From assembly GCA_029204225.1 (NCBI GenBank), contig CM055102.1, forward strand, positions 19,849,349 through 19,913,348: a stretch of 64,000 nt of DNA, written 5' to 3'. Below, piece by piece: positions 40,680-52,699 of the stretch. Position 1 is the stretch's first letter; each line of letters begins with the position of its first letter. A program made the translations under genes and the position numbers. Below the pieces are notes generated by a model. That model ran no database searches and had not been told where the DNA came from. It was given only the letters and a program-made list of their open reading frames with translations. The DNA is from Diphasiastrum complanatum. Taxonomy: Eukaryota > Streptophyta > Lycopodiopsida > Lycopodiales > Lycopodiaceae.

Positions 40680-41620
40680 GATTCTGTCTGTAATGAATTT
40701 CGTTACTTTTAGCACTTTTAGTATTATGGTAATAATTAGCTGCTTTTGGTTCTTAATTTGCAACTATAACTGGTTATAGATCTTAATCGGCTACTTTAGC
40801 TGATTTTGGTATTAACTTGGTACTTAATTTCGTACTTTAGCTGTTGTTGATACTTAATTTGGTACTTTAGCTGCTTTTGGTAATTATTTTGGTACTTTTG
40901 ATATTGTGGTAAAAATTAGCTGTTTTTGGTTCTTAATTTGTTACTTTAGCTGATTTTGGTACTTAATTGGTACTTTGTTGCTTTAGGTAATAAATTTGAT
41001 ACTTTAGCTGATTTCGGTACTTAAGTAGTACTTTAGCTACTTGTGGTACGTAATTTAGTAGTTTTGGTAATTATTAGCTGCTTTTGGTACTTAATTTGGT
41101 ACTTTGGCTGTATTTGGCTCTTAATTTGGTACTTTAGCTGATTTTGGTACTTACTTAACTTGGTACTTTAGTTGCTTTTGGTACTTAATTTGGTACTTTA
41201 GCTGCTTTTGGTACTTAAGGAGTACTTTGCTGCTTTTGGTACTTTTGGTATTGTGGTAGTATTTAACTGCTTTTGGTACTGTAGTAATTTTGGTACTTAA
41301 CTTGGTACTTTAGCTGCTTTTGGTAGTTTTGGTATTATGCTAGTAATCAGCTGCTTTTAGTTCTTAATTTATTACTTTTGGTATTTTTTGCTGCTTTTGG
41401 TTCTTTTGGTACTTTTGGTATTATTGTAGTAATCAGCTGTTTTTGGTTCATAATTTAGTACTTTTGGTACATTAGCTACTTTTGGTACTTAATTTAGTAC
41501 TTTAGCAGATTTTTGTACATAACTTGAAATTTTAAAAAACTGCTTATGGTACTTAATTTGGAACTATAGCTTCTTTTGGTACTTTATTTGGTTATCTGGT
41601 ACTTTCTATGTGAGGGTTTA
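40680..41620. repeat. Degenerate minisatellite, about 30-bp period, TTTTGGTACTT
   Basis: The unit is approximately TTAGCTGCTTTTGGTACTTA followed by ATTTGGTACT, repeated with substitutions and indels for over 900 bp, on the order of 30 units. Stray GGTACTTTT words also occur to the right, near 41885-42030. No coding potential was seen within it. Confidence 0.9.
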
Positions 41621-41674
41621 CAATGAACAATTTGTGTTAAAATTAACACTATCTGTTTTGTAGAAAAAAATAAA

Positions 41675-41803
41675 ATGGATGAGTACCCGATTCTGCGGAA
41701 GTTCTGCTACTTAGCCGAGGAGCTTCATGAAGAGTATGGCTTGAGCCTTGAGGGCAAACTTGTAAAAGACCTGCTAGACATTGATATGCCAGACAGTCAG
41801 TGA
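41675..41803 (+). CDS. Unrecognised 42-residue ORF beside the minisatellite
   Basis: ATG at 41675 opens MDEYPILRKFCYLAEELHEE and closes at TGA 41801-41803. After the stop the same frame continues as LTVFRLRYKK-NVKIYLNAEEE, which reads like the continuation of one helical, charged protein interrupted by a stop. It does not match a family I recognise. The composition (balanced, few rare residues) is more protein-like than surrounding frames. It may be a fragment of a transposon ORF. Low confidence that it is expressed. Confidence 0.25.
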   Translation: MDEYPILRKFCYLAEELHEEYGLSLEGKLVKDLLDIDMPDSQ

Positions 41804-42035
41804 CTAACGGTCTTTAGGCTGAGATACAAAAAAAATGTTAAAATATATCTTAACGCAGAGGAGGAGGTAAACTTTTTGGTAGTTTTCTTTTTTCTGTTTG
41901 GTACTTTTTGTTCTTTTGAAGCTTATGAATGTGCCATGGTCATTATAATGAAACCTTTGGAACTTTCAATAATTTTCATGTTGTTTTTTTTGTACTTTTT
42001 TTGTGTTTTTTGGGTACTTTTGGTACGTTTATAGA

Positions 42036-43077
42036 TGTTTTCTTGTTGTTACAATGCCCAGATCAAACAGAATGATGATTCAGACGTTGTAGTATTGTCC
42101 TGCTTGTCAGAGAACACTCAAGGTCGTTCTCTCTTAAAAGCACTCACACTCAATCAGAGATGCAAGCCATGAACATTCATTTACAGATCAACATGCAGCC
42201 CAAATGAACATTCAACAGTTTCTACAGTTACTTACTATAAAAACGAGTTACAATCAAATCCTAACCACTCTAAACTTGCATAAATCCACAAAACAAGAAA
42301 CTAATCTACAACATTTTAGAAGTCCAAGAATCAAGAAACCAACCAGTTTTTTGATTCTTGGAAATCCCAAGAACATCAAGAACATAGTTGTAAGGAGATA
42401 TGCAAGAACTACACCACAAACCCAGTCTATTTACTTTACCTGAATGTTGATTCCTACATTAATCCATAAACAAGAAATGAAAACTAATCGACTCTAGGAA
42501 AGCAGGAAATCTAATCCACACTACGATCCACAACCACACACAAAGGAGGAAAGGACAAGATCATGAATGCATTCACTCAAGAAACAAGCATGATCAAGGA
42601 GCTCAATGGATTCACGAAAACTCATGGAGGCTCTTCTCATTTCAGCATGGAGTAGGTACATTTCACAAAAAAGCTCTCTTTTACAAAGGGTGAGTCTCTT
42701 AAGTAAACAAGAGAGCTCCTTAGGTGGCATCCTAGTGACATTTCCACATTTCACAAATTACAAGTGGAATAATGCTCTCCACTAGAGGTCACCATCAAAA
42801 GGGCTCACTTTACTTTTTTTTAAAAGGGGTCTACTTGCATTTATTACATTAGCCTAGAAATACTAGTTCCTACATGGTCATTCCATCTTTCGAGATTTAC
42901 CATGAGGCTTACACAGTTTTTACTTGACAATATTAACTAGTATTCCTCGGCTCTCATACTCGGCTCTTAGTCTTTGTTAGTCTCGTCTTCTTAGAGACCT
43001 CCTCGGTCTAAGGTCAGAAGTGCTCTTGAGTTGCTATGTCCGAGTATTTTGGGGATTCGTCAAAATCAGCCAACATA
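42036..43077 (-). repeat. Left LTR (3' LTR in element sense)
   Basis: About 1.04 kb. Compared with the right LTR it contains an extra segment of about 420 bp (roughly 42325-42745). The rest aligns closely. Confidence 0.75.
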
Positions 43078-44291
43078 ATCTCACCCCTAATGTGTTGCAG
43101 GACCCACTGCAACTCATATTGGATGATGTCGCTCCGCTTTTGCATTGACATCTTCGATTGTCACTTGGAAAAGCGCAAGTGGTTGACATTCTCAAAATTG
43201 GAGAGCTCCCAGCAGCTTCACAACTCTACATGCTTGTGTGCTTTTCTCATGTTCTTTTTATCACTTGTATCTACCATTGACAATTTCATCTTTGGTTTCT
43301 TGGCAGATACTAACTTTTGGGAGGATTGTATCTTCCATTTTGCTTCTGGGTATTTCCGCAGTTCTTCGCTCAGTCGAAGTCCCAATCTTAAGGAAAACCT
43401 TCGATTTGCAAGTTGCACAAACTTCGATTATCGGTCTCAAGGGGATGGACTCATCATTAAAAAATTAGTGGTAGGAACAGATTTGGATGGACAGTTTGGT
43501 AACGGTAAGGAAACATGATGAAGGCTTGGTGGCAGAGTGAAGGAACTGATAGTTCTACAGTTGCAGCCTTGGACCCTTGCAATGTCGAGCTTCGACCACC
43601 ACTCGCTAGGTGAGGAGCTCACTTTATTTTGCAGGTTCACAGTTGTCTTCATCTTTGTTTTTTCTGCAGCTTTTTCTTCCTTTGATCCATTACTTTTGGA
43701 TCTCTTTGGGCTTCATAAGAGCGGATTCAACTATCATTGCTCCAAAGAGTTTCTTTTGATCAAGATCGATCTGACTCAACTGTTACTTAAGTTTTGTCCT
43801 TTCCTCCTCAGCTTCTTTGCTTTATCTCTTTTTTCCGTCTAGCTGCTTCGTGTGCTTCTTGAATCTTTTTTGGCTAATCAACCAATGTGGTTGGTAGTTG
43901 GTCTCCGCAAGATACTTGCCATGATCTTTTAGTCACTTCGGTAAGACTATAAAAAATTGGAGATTTCTCATAAGAACAATGAACGATGATAAACAAACAG
44001 ATGGAAGGTAGGGTGGAGGTGGTGGTAACAACGGTAGATGGTGTGGGCGATAGGCATGAGAATGGGTGCAGATGTATGACAAGAGGCTGGTTGAAGAAGG
44101 AGATTGATTTCCCAATGTTTGTGTTTATCTTTTTTGAAGGATCTTCATCGTGACTAGGATACTTCTTTTGATTGAGTTACTTTGGATTGCCCATCTGCCT
44201 TCTTAGCCTTGTCGTTGTCCTCTTTGATTCGTGACCTTGGTTGTCGATCTTGTTGATGGTGTTGTTGGAAATGTGGCTGCTCCAGTGGATT

Positions 44292-44294
<3 letters not shown>

Positions 44295-44380
<86 letters not shown>
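44295..44380. repeat. (CT)n microsatellite inside the gag-only element
   Basis: About 43 CT units followed by CCCCCAAAAAAAA. It produces artificial Ser-Leu and Arg-Glu frames on the two strands. Confidence 0.95.
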
Positions 44381-44382
<2 letters not shown>

Positions 44383-45329
44383 CCAAAAAAAATATATCTG
44401 TTGGCGGAGATGTTGTTGCTGGTAACTGTTCATGCTCAAGATTGGATCGGCGTGTGGAACATGTAGGTGAAACATATTGAACATGCGACAAGACTAAAGA
44501 TTGAACAAATTTTAACTAAATTTGTTTCAATCTTGTTGTAGTTGATTCGAAGATAAATATGACAAGGAGATACAAGAATCAACTCAAAAGTGACAAAGAT
44601 TTCTCAAATGCTCAAAGATCATAAACTCTGTGCAAGGTGAGCTGAAGATGGACAGATAAATGAAAATGTGCTCTTGAGATGTTCTACAGAAGACTCTCGT
44701 GTGGTAGCTATTTCTCATGCAAAAATCAGTCACACACTAGGAATGAAGGGGAACAAGGAAATAAACAAACTGTATAGAGAGTGAGAACTGTATAGCATTT
44801 GGCGAACAAAACTTGCATTCATCAACATTGATAATTTACCTTGACAATTACAATATTTCATTGTTTGTAGAATAATGAGACTTACTCTGACATGCTCTTG
44901 TCAAAAACAAGACAGGGTTGGTGACATGAATCATCATTGATAACAGATGTTGTAAGATATAGCGTGAAAAGCAGAGAAGAAGAAGGTACTATTCCCATTA
45001 GTATCCTTCGGATCATGAGATTCATAGATGAACCTCTGTTTAGATTTTCGATTTTTCAAAGTTGGTTCGTGATAAGCAGGTAGTGGAAATCTCATCAGAA
45101 ATTAGATCGTCATATAGAACTGAGGTTGCAGGAGAGGGTAGAAAATGGGGTGCTCTTGTTTGGGAATAGTAGCAGATGACGGAATATCGATTTCCTCTAC
45201 GTCTTGCAATAACTCATTTCATATGGCATCTATGTGCGATTATGGATCTGGTAAATGGCATGACGATGTAGAAGTTCACAAGTAACTTCTCGATTGAGCA
45301 ACATGTTTAACTATTGGTTGTTATGGTGC

Positions 45330-46692
45330 TCATGGGGTGTTGTCGTGAGGATCCTATCGGGAGTCATAACTAACGTGTCGGACAGGTAGGATCTTTTTGG
45401 GTTGTTTTGGGCAGTCTTTAGAATTGTGTTGTCTGACACAGTCGGGACACTCGGCGTGATACTTGGTCTTGATTGGACAATCAACCATGAAGTGGTCGGT
45501 TTTACCACATATGAAACATATGTTATTCAATGGCCCTTGCATAATGGCATAGCCATCTTGTATGGCTAGTGGTTCTGGACTTTCTGGTGGGTATTCATGA
45601 TAAGTCAAGGAATGTCCAGATGGTGACGTTGTTCTTCATATTGTTGGATGGTATGTGCTTGGATAGGCTGATATGAAGGACAAGCATCAACAGGATGCGT
45701 AGCCCGGCAGTGTGGGCACCATATGGGTTTTCGTCTATAAGGTACATGTGCAGGGTTTGGCTGACCAGGCATACTACGTTGGATAGACTTCAGAGTATTT
45801 TGAACTCATTGGTGAGTTTCTCCATTTGTAGTTGATGTTGCTTAAAAAAAATCCAACTGAGATTTTCAAAGTTGATCTCGGGTATCCTCGATCGGCTTTG
45901 ACTCATGGATAGGAGCACGTAGTGCTTTCCTTTCTCTGGATTTGTCAACATCTAATCCTTTGTTCTCTTCCTTGATGACATCAGACATAGGCTCGTATAT
46001 TCATCATTGGCTTTAAGCTCGCGTCTAATCCATCTTAGAAGGCTGACTAAAAACCGGATGATAAACATCTGTTCGGTATGCTGTTCTTGTACTTGACCTT
46101 TTAAGCGCTTGAAATGCTCAATATAGTCTCGTACGCGTTCATCTTTTGCTATTTTGATGTTACTCGATTTGACAAAAAGACTCTCTATCATGCGAAAGGG
46201 CTTAAAGCGCTTGATAAAGGACTCTTTCAAAATTGGCCAGTCTGTCTTATCTTCATGATCTAGGGTAAAAAACCAATCACGTGCTCTAGCGATCATGGTC
46301 ATCGAAAACAGCTGGACCATAGCATCAGAAGATGTTTCGCCATACACATTACATGCATTCTCAAAGACTTGCAAAAAACTTTGAGGGTCCGAACTATCGT
46401 CAAACTTGGGTAGATCTAGCTTGGGTGTACGTCTCTCAAGATGAGCTCCGTGAGTGGCAGAAGTTTTATTCAGATGTGTTTTGGCGTGTAGTACTTCAAC
46501 ACCGTGAAATTGGGCTTGTGCTTGTGACGACTCGGCTCTATCAGGCTCTTGTTCCTCGAATGGGTTTGCGGATGATCCATGTATTTGGGCCCGCATTCGG
46601 TAGAACCTATGACGTCTGATTTGTTCAGCTGTAGGGGACCCGATCTTGTATGGATAATCTTCTGGGATTTCAAAATTTGTATACTGGTCCAT
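45330..46692 (-). pseudogene. Retrotransposon gag with three zinc knuckles
   Basis: From an ATG at 46692 the frame encodes a leader (MDQYTNFEIPEDYPYKIGSP), then the Retrotrans_gag domain (LPKFDDSSDPQSFLQVFENA, MIARARDWFFTLDH, FIKRFKPFRMIESLF, DERVRDYIEHFKRLKGQV), ending at a stop at 45952. Downstream in other frames are three Cys/His knuckles: CPHCRATHPVDAC near 45690-45725, CFICGKTDHFMVDC near 45475-45515, and CPDCVRQHNSKDC near 45420-45460. Gag forms the particle that packages element RNA. At least two frame breaks separate capsid and knuckle regions. No protease follows. Confidence 0.8.
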
Positions 46693-46849
46693 TGGGTACT
46701 GTTGTGTCTTTTTTGTGTTGGGTATAAGTTTTTGGTGTTTTTGGATTTTTTAGGGTTTTTGGTTTTTTTGGATTTTTAAGAATGTCAAAGGACTCAATAT
46801 GAAAAGGGCTTTCTATTGGTATGGGTTTTATTTTTGGAAATTTTGCCTT

Positions 46850-47032
46850 CGGTCGAGACCTCAATGAGGGCGTCGGTTGAGATTTGATGAGGGGCTTCGG
46901 TCGAGATCTGATGAAAGGCTTCAGTCGAGATTTGATGAAGGGCTTCGGTTGAGATCTAATGAAGGACTTCGGTCGAGCTCTGATGAAGGGCTTCGGTCGA
47001 GCTCTGATGAAGGGCTTCGGTAGAGATTTCCA
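46850..47032. repeat. 24-bp minisatellite (TTCGGTCGAGCTCTGATGAA)
   Basis: Seven to eight copies of a 24-bp unit approximating GGGCTTCGGTCGAGCTCTGA. The minus strand reads as an 8-residue repeat (SSELDRSP). It lies between gag and the 5' LTR of the gag-only element, in the leader. Confidence 0.9.
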
Positions 47033-47082
47033 ATTTTTTTTTTTGTAAGCACCTGTGTCGGTTGAGATGGTAAAAAAGGGAG

Positions 47083-47182
47083 GCTCGGTTGAGATGAGAG
47101 TGAAGGCGCTCGGCTGAGACGTGAGAGATGGTGCTCGATTGAGACGTGAGAGAAGGTGCTCAGTTGAGACATGCGAGAAGGC
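47083..47182. repeat. 25-bp minisatellite, four copies
   Basis: Four successive 25-bp units start with GCTCGGTTGAG, GCTCGGCTGAG, GCTCGATTGAG and GCTCAGTTGAG. They share the CGGTTGAGA core with the neighbouring 24-bp array but have a different period. Confidence 0.9.
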
Positions 47183-47521
47183 GCTCGACGAAGATGGTGA
47201 CGGAAGGAGGTGCAGACGATGGGTATACTGTGGGTAGAGGAAGATGTAGAAGGATTTGAGGATGCATGTAGGACGTGTGGAGGGTGGGTGCAGGTCGTTA
47301 TGAGCTATGAATGGATTTGAAAATGTTTCAGATTGCTTGTATGGATCCGATTAAAGGTAGTGTTGCAGCATGTAGCATTTTAGAATGTGAGTGGTGCAAG
47401 TGACAACGGGTCAAATGTTAACAGATTCTTTGCTTTAGAATCTGTTTACCGGTTCTTTCTCTTAAGTCTTGTTCACAGAACCATTTCTGTCTGTTACCAG
47501 ACACATTGGGCATTCATAGAT

Positions 47522-48157
47522 GTTTTTTTGTTGTTACAATGCCCAGATCAGGCAGAATGATGATTCAGACGTTGTAGTATTGTCCTGTCTGTCAGAGGAC
47601 ACTCTAGATCGTTCTCTCTTGAAAGCACTCACACTCAAACAGAGATGCAAGCCATGAACATTCATTTACAAATCAACATGCAGCCCAAATGAACATTCAA
47701 CAGTCTCTACAGGTACCTACTCTAAAAACGAACTACAATCAGATCTTAACCATTACTGAAATTAAGCTACATATGCATTAATCCACAAAACTTAAACAAT
47801 AAACTAATCTACAACATTTTAGAAGTTCCACATTTCACAAATTACAAGTGGAATAATGCTCTCCAATAGAGGTCACCATCAAAAGGTGGCTCACTCTACT
47901 TTCTTTAAGAGGGGTCTACTTGCATTTATTACATTAGCCTAGAAATACTAGTTCCTACATGGTCATTCCATCTTCCAGGATTTACCATGAGGCTTACACA
48001 GTTTTTACTTGACAATATTAACTAGTATTCTCCGGCTCTCATACTCGGCTCTCAGTCTTTGTTAGTCTCGTCTTCTCAGAGACCTCCTCGGTCTAAGGTG
48101 AGAGGTGCTCTTGAGTTGCTCTGTCTGATTATCTTGGGGATTCGTCAGAATCAGCCA
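47522..48157 (-). repeat. Right LTR (5' LTR in element sense), internally deleted
   Basis: About 636 bp, aligning with the left LTR except for the missing segment of about 420 bp, whose join lies at ACATTTTAGAAG/TTCCACATTTC near 47822. In element sense, a TGGTAACAGA-like word about 20 bases inside the element may be a degenerate primer site. Confidence 0.75.
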
Positions 48158-49320
48158 ACAATATAAAAACCCAAAGCCCACTTTAAAACTTCTCTAACAT
48201 GATAAAAAATCAGTCCCTAAACAATTCTATAAGGATCACTACTCTTTTCCAAAGAAAATTAGATTCATTGGGTAGTTTAACTACAAGCTTCCTACAACTA
48301 GAAAAGCCAATAATCTTCCCCCAAAAAATTTAGTTGGTGATCTTAATAGAATTTGAAGAAGTTTAGAAAGGTTACCATCCTTTGTTTAGCTCTGATACCA
48401 CTTTAACAAGTAGAAGGGAGAAAGTCCTCCAAATTCAAGGTAGAGCCTCCAAATGTCCTCCAAGCAACTTGCAAGCTCCAAGATGCTTCTCCAACTCCAA
48501 GCTAGGATGTCTCCACCTGCAATTAAGGATCTGCAAGCCTCCAAGGATCTCTCCTCCACCTATGTCCCTGCTCTTAATCACAAAGGAAGATAACAAGCTG
48601 GCCTCAAGTATTCACCACCCAACCATAGCCAGATCCAAGCTCCAAGCAATACCTATTCCCCCTGCTAGCCATAAACAAATCACAAGCATACCACAACAAT
48701 CCATAGCATACTCAAGATCCAGACCCTACTTATATCCCATACCATAAGCAAAATCCAAACCCTTAGAATACTACACACAAGAATTACTCTACACACTAGT
48801 AGCCACACTAGAGCATAAACAAAAGAGATCTCCCTCCCTCCCAATGGACGCCCTACTCCTCTTATATAGATGGCATTTAGTTCTCTCCAATACACTATGG
48901 AGCTCCATGCACATCCAATGAGAAAGAGAGAGGCCTAGAGGAGTTCAAGAGCCTTCATAGGCTTATGGAAGGCCATCAGACATCTTCCATAACTTATGAC
49001 TCTTTGATTACTATTCTTGTGGAACTTGAAACTCAATGGACCCTTTAGGAGGACACACTCCTACTAGGACCCATTGCCCAAGTTGTGCAAGTGTACTTTG
49101 GTCCAAGACCAATAAAGTGATATGGTTCAAGGTTGAGGCCCAAGGTTTAGAAATATAGTCATCCAATGACTTTCTAATACCTTTGTAGGTTCCATTCCTC
49201 CATCCAAGGCATAGACACCTATCTGCCCTTATCCAAGGACACTAGTACCTTAATCTAAGGCACATATCCTTAATCCTAAGGGTATCCCTTATCCAAGGAT
49301 AACTTGCCATTTAGCCCCCA
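48158..49320 (-). other. Remnant of another LTR element: primer site and probable LTR
   Basis: AGCTCTGATACCA at 48388-48400 is, on the minus strand, TGGTATCAGAGCT, an initiator-Met-tRNA-type primer site. The LTR it belongs to would lie to its right, about 48405-49320. That stretch has no coding signal and is rich in CTCCAA and CCTTATCCAAGGA words. No partner LTR is in the window. It abuts the truncated copia element beginning at 49324. Confidence 0.4.
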
Positions 49321-49323
49321 ATG

Positions 49324-51542
49324 CTAAATGAACCTGTAGGGGTCCGAAGTATTGCTAGTTACAGAGGTATGTAACAGACCTGTATCAACATCATAGATAT
49401 AATATGCCTTGTGTGATGTTGAATAACCGATAAAGATATACTTACAACTTATTGGGTCTAGTTTCGTCCTCAGATCAGACGATATTTGAGCATAGAAGAG
49501 ACATCCAAATACACATAAGTGTTTCAGACTTGGTTTGTAGCCATAGTAGGCTTCAAATGGTGTCTTGGAATCGACTGCCTTAGTGCTGGAATAATTTTGC
49601 AGATAACAAGCTATAGAAATTGCTTCTGCCAAAAAGTTTTGGGGTAATTGAACATTGACAGTCATGGATCGTGCAGCTTCCAGTAGTGTATGGTTCTTTC
49701 ACTCCGCTACGACATTCCGCTGTGGAGTGTAGCTGGTTGTGAACTGGTGGTGCACGCCACATGATGAAAGGTAGTCCGCCATTCATTTGATAAGTACTCT
49801 GTCCCTAAATCAAACCGTAGGGCCTTGATTCTCTGACCAGTCTGATTCTCAACATATTGTTTGAACTCTTTGAAGCAATTGAACGCTTCTGACTTGTTCT
49901 TTATGAATATGACTTTGATAAATTTGGAGTAGTCATTAATGATTGTAATAAAATATAGAGCTTGACCCAAAGAAGGTACGCTCATAGGACCACATACGTC
50001 ATTGTGAATCAGTGACAAAATGGACTTTGCTCTCCTGGCTTGTCCTCTTGAAAATTTTGTTCTAGGTTGTTTTCCTAGTAGACAATTTTCACAGACAGTC
50101 TGATTAATTGTCATAACAACATTGATATTCATATCTGTGACCAATTTATTATGATGCATGTACAAGATTGAACGCATGTTTAAGTGACCTAGTCTTTGAT
50201 GCCAAACATGAGCATCAGAATTACTCACAGTAAGTGCATAGTCGTGACTCAAGATATACAAATTTTCTTCTGTGTGCAAAGAGGATTTAATTAGAGTTCT
50301 CATCAATAATAGTACATCGGCTAGCAGTAAACAAAGCTCTATAGTCTTAATCAGTGATCTTGCTAATAGATAATAAATTCTTTGTTAATTTGGGTATGTA
50401 AAGTACACCATTTAATTGTCTAGTGATGTCGTCAGGGAACTGGAGTCGAATGGAGCCTTGGCCTTCAACCTTGTGCGAACTTGAGTCATTGAAGAAAATG
50501 TACTTATAGTCCATTGTTGTGAGTGTAGAGAATAAGTTCTTACATGGTGTCATGTGCTGTGAAGCACCTGAATCAAGATACCATTGATAGGCATCTCTAC
50601 TTGGTTGGTCTTGTACCATAAATGCCTTGTCTTCTTCTTGTGGATTTCTGATAGTGTCGGAACCTCCCTCTTGGTGTTGCTGCATCTTCTTCATCCCTTC
50701 GTTGTGCTTGAGGATGCGACAATCCTTAATGTCATGGTTTGATCTTTTGCAATATCTGCAAAAGAGTTTGGCCTTGGACGATTGTTGCTGATTGTGCTGA
50801 TGTTGTGATTGTTGCGTTGAGACTGGCTGCTCTGCCTTCGTCTTCTTGTCCTTGAAATTCTTCTTCTTGGACAGATGCTTATTAGAGTACAATGTCATTG
50901 ACTTGGTACTCGTTGTTGATAGGCTTTTTCTCCTGACTTCTTCCTGCAATAGACTTGCTATCATCTTATGGAGAGACAACGCAGGAGTATTGCTCAAACT
51001 AGGTTGTCATAGGAGGATGGAAGACTGGCGAGAAGAGACATTGTAAAGTCTTTTTTTGAAATAGAAAAACCTATGGCAACAAGTTAATTCAACAACTGTT
51101 TGAATTCGTTCAGATGATTGCTGACTGAGGTGTCTTCGCTAATCTTGAGTGTAAGGACCTTCTTCCTCAAAAAGAGACGAGTCGATACATCTGAAGTCTC
51201 ATAGATACTTGTTAGGATATCACACGCTTCTTTGGAGGTGGTGCTATTAGATACATGGACAATTTGAGTGTCCTTTAGATTCAGGGATACAATGGCGAGT
51301 GCTTTGCCATTCTTTGCTTCCCATGCTGGAAGTAGTTCAGGTTCTGCCAGTTTGGCTATTGAACCGTTCACGTATCCCCAAAGCTCCTTCTCAATCAAGA
51401 TCATCCTCATCTTGAACTTCCACATGTGGAAGTCATCTCCATTGAACTTGTTGATCAAGAGGATCTCTGAGGTTGAACCTTTCATAGTAATCGAGTAGCA
51501 GAGATAGAATGCAAACCGAAATGAACTAGCTCTAAAGAACAA
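49324..51542 (-). pseudogene. Ty1/copia gag-protease-integrase, 3'-truncated
   Basis: Minus-strand order. Gag is at 51542-51084 (FNGDDFHMWKFKMRMILIEK, ACDILTSIYETSDVSTRLFL). The gag end has a CCHC knuckle (CRYCKRSNHDIKDC near 50730-50770), followed by protease (WYLDSGASQHMT near 50555-50590) and the pre-integrase/zinc region (VWHQRLGHLN and CENCLLGK, 50200-50060). The integrase core includes IHNDVCGPM (first Asp) and LRFDLGTEYLS (second Asp). The integrase C-terminal region ends at 49324 (FIGYSTSHKAYYIYD). RT and RNase H are absent because the element is cut off at 49323. Frame breaks occur near 51080, 50320 and 49690. The 5' LTR should lie right of the primer site at 51595. Confidence 0.9.
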
Positions 51543-51594
51543 GAACGTATCAAGTTCTAGTATGAATCATAGACTCTAGTAATCCAATAAACCA

Positions 51595-51608
51595 GGGCTC
51601 TGATACCA
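51595..51608 (-). promoter_or_regulatory. Primer-binding site of the copia element
   Basis: The minus strand reads TGGTATCAGAGCCC about 50 bases upstream of the gag start, the normal position for a copia primer site (initiator-Met tRNA). The 5' LTR is expected at about 51612 to 52300, but its outer end is not visible. Confidence 0.75.
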
Positions 51609-51611
51609 CTC

Positions 51612-52300
51612 TTTTGGTCAGGTGTGGGGTGAAGCTTCTGAACGAAGTCCCAACCAACAAGAGAAAGACAATGCATACTATGAAGAACAGTGATGACTAT
51701 GATTAACAAGATCGTGGATTACTTAGAGAATGGAGATTATGAGTTGTTCTTTTGTGTTGAAAGGATTATTAGTGTAGGAGTCTTAGACTATCGTGAAAGA
51801 GAGATTGCAGAAACGATTAGGCATCTTGGACAAACATTCAGTCCTCTAATTCTGATAACCTAATATGAAGAGAATGTAAAATTAATGTGTCGAAGACAAC
51901 CATACATTTATCTGATAATGGTGTTTGTGTAAGAGGAGTGAGATATAGTTTTATTCAACAAGAACGCAAAGATGTAGAATAGTAGCGAATCTGTATATTA
52001 ATCTCATAAGAACAACAATCATATCACAATGCAATTGCGCTGATAAGCACGTGATCCTACTTACAGATTCAAGACAATTGTTAAAGTTTTGAATATATAT
52101 CTCTCTCTATGTGATCACTAACTCTAAGGAGTCAGCTACCGAAGACCCGTTTTGGTCGTTTTATCTCTGTCACATACTACTGCATCTATCTCTATATCGA
52201 TCACACACTCTTCAAGTCGTTCAGATGTTTATATAGCTGTCATAAGATCTTTAGTTATTCTAATTACAGTTTAAAGATCATTGACAGTCCTTGTGCATGA
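51612..52300 (-). other. Probable 5' LTR of the copia element
   Basis: Non-coding sequence immediately upstream (minus sense) of the primer site. Position is the only evidence; no second LTR remains for comparison. Confidence 0.35.
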
Positions 52301-52425
52301 TCCGTAGATCGGTTATTGGTGCATCGTGAAGACATGAAGAGGTACAACAAAAGGATCTCCTTCGTACACCTCGGGAACATGAGAATGTGGTGTCGTTGCA
52401 ACCGTAGCCTGACCGTAGTGTCTTT

Positions 52426-52580
52426 GGTCAGTTGGCGTTCGTTCACATCACAGGTGACCATAAGTGATGACTTACGGTGTTTGGCGGTGCTTTTGGGTCA
52501 GCTGCCGTTCGCATTTACTTCGCAGGTGACCATAAGTAATAACTTACGGTGTTTGGCGGTGCTTTTGGGTTGCGGTTCGT
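52426..52580. repeat. 70-bp tandem repeat, about 2.2 copies
   Basis: Units beginning GGTCAGTTGGCGTTCG (52426) and GGTCAGCTGCCGTTCG (52496) both contain GCAGGTGACCATAAGT-like text and CTTACGGTGTTTGGCGGTGC. A third copy starts near 52566 and decays. Confidence 0.85.
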
Positions 52581-52699
52581 TTTCTTCATTGGTCGAAGCC
52601 GCAATCATCGATTTGGTGGTTCATCCTGTTTGGACTTAACGTATATTTCTGCAAAATGTTTGAGAGAGTGATTTCCTTAAGAGATGAAGGGGGTGAAAA

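Larger units (their letters stand above)
42036..48157 (-). mobile_element. gag-only LTR retrotransposon (TR-GAG/LARD type)
   Basis: Two directly repeated LTRs (left 42036-43077, right 47522-48157) share long near-identical stretches, including ACAATGCCCAGATCA, GATGATTCAGACGTTGTAGT and GGGGATTCGTCA. They end ATCAGCCAACA, which on the minus strand gives a TGTTGGCTGAT start. The interior of about 4.4 kb carries only a minus-strand gag with zinc knuckles (45330-46692); no protease, RT or integrase motif was seen in the remaining 3 kb. Elements of this form depend on the enzymes of related elements. Flanks TATAT and TCTAT may be a diverged target duplication; boundaries are good to within several bases. 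Confidence 0.75.

Noticed and set aside
44177-44491. Open frames on both strands across the CT tract at 44295-44380
   Set aside because: Microsatellite artefact; the same tract is open in several frames with no conserved sequence on either side.
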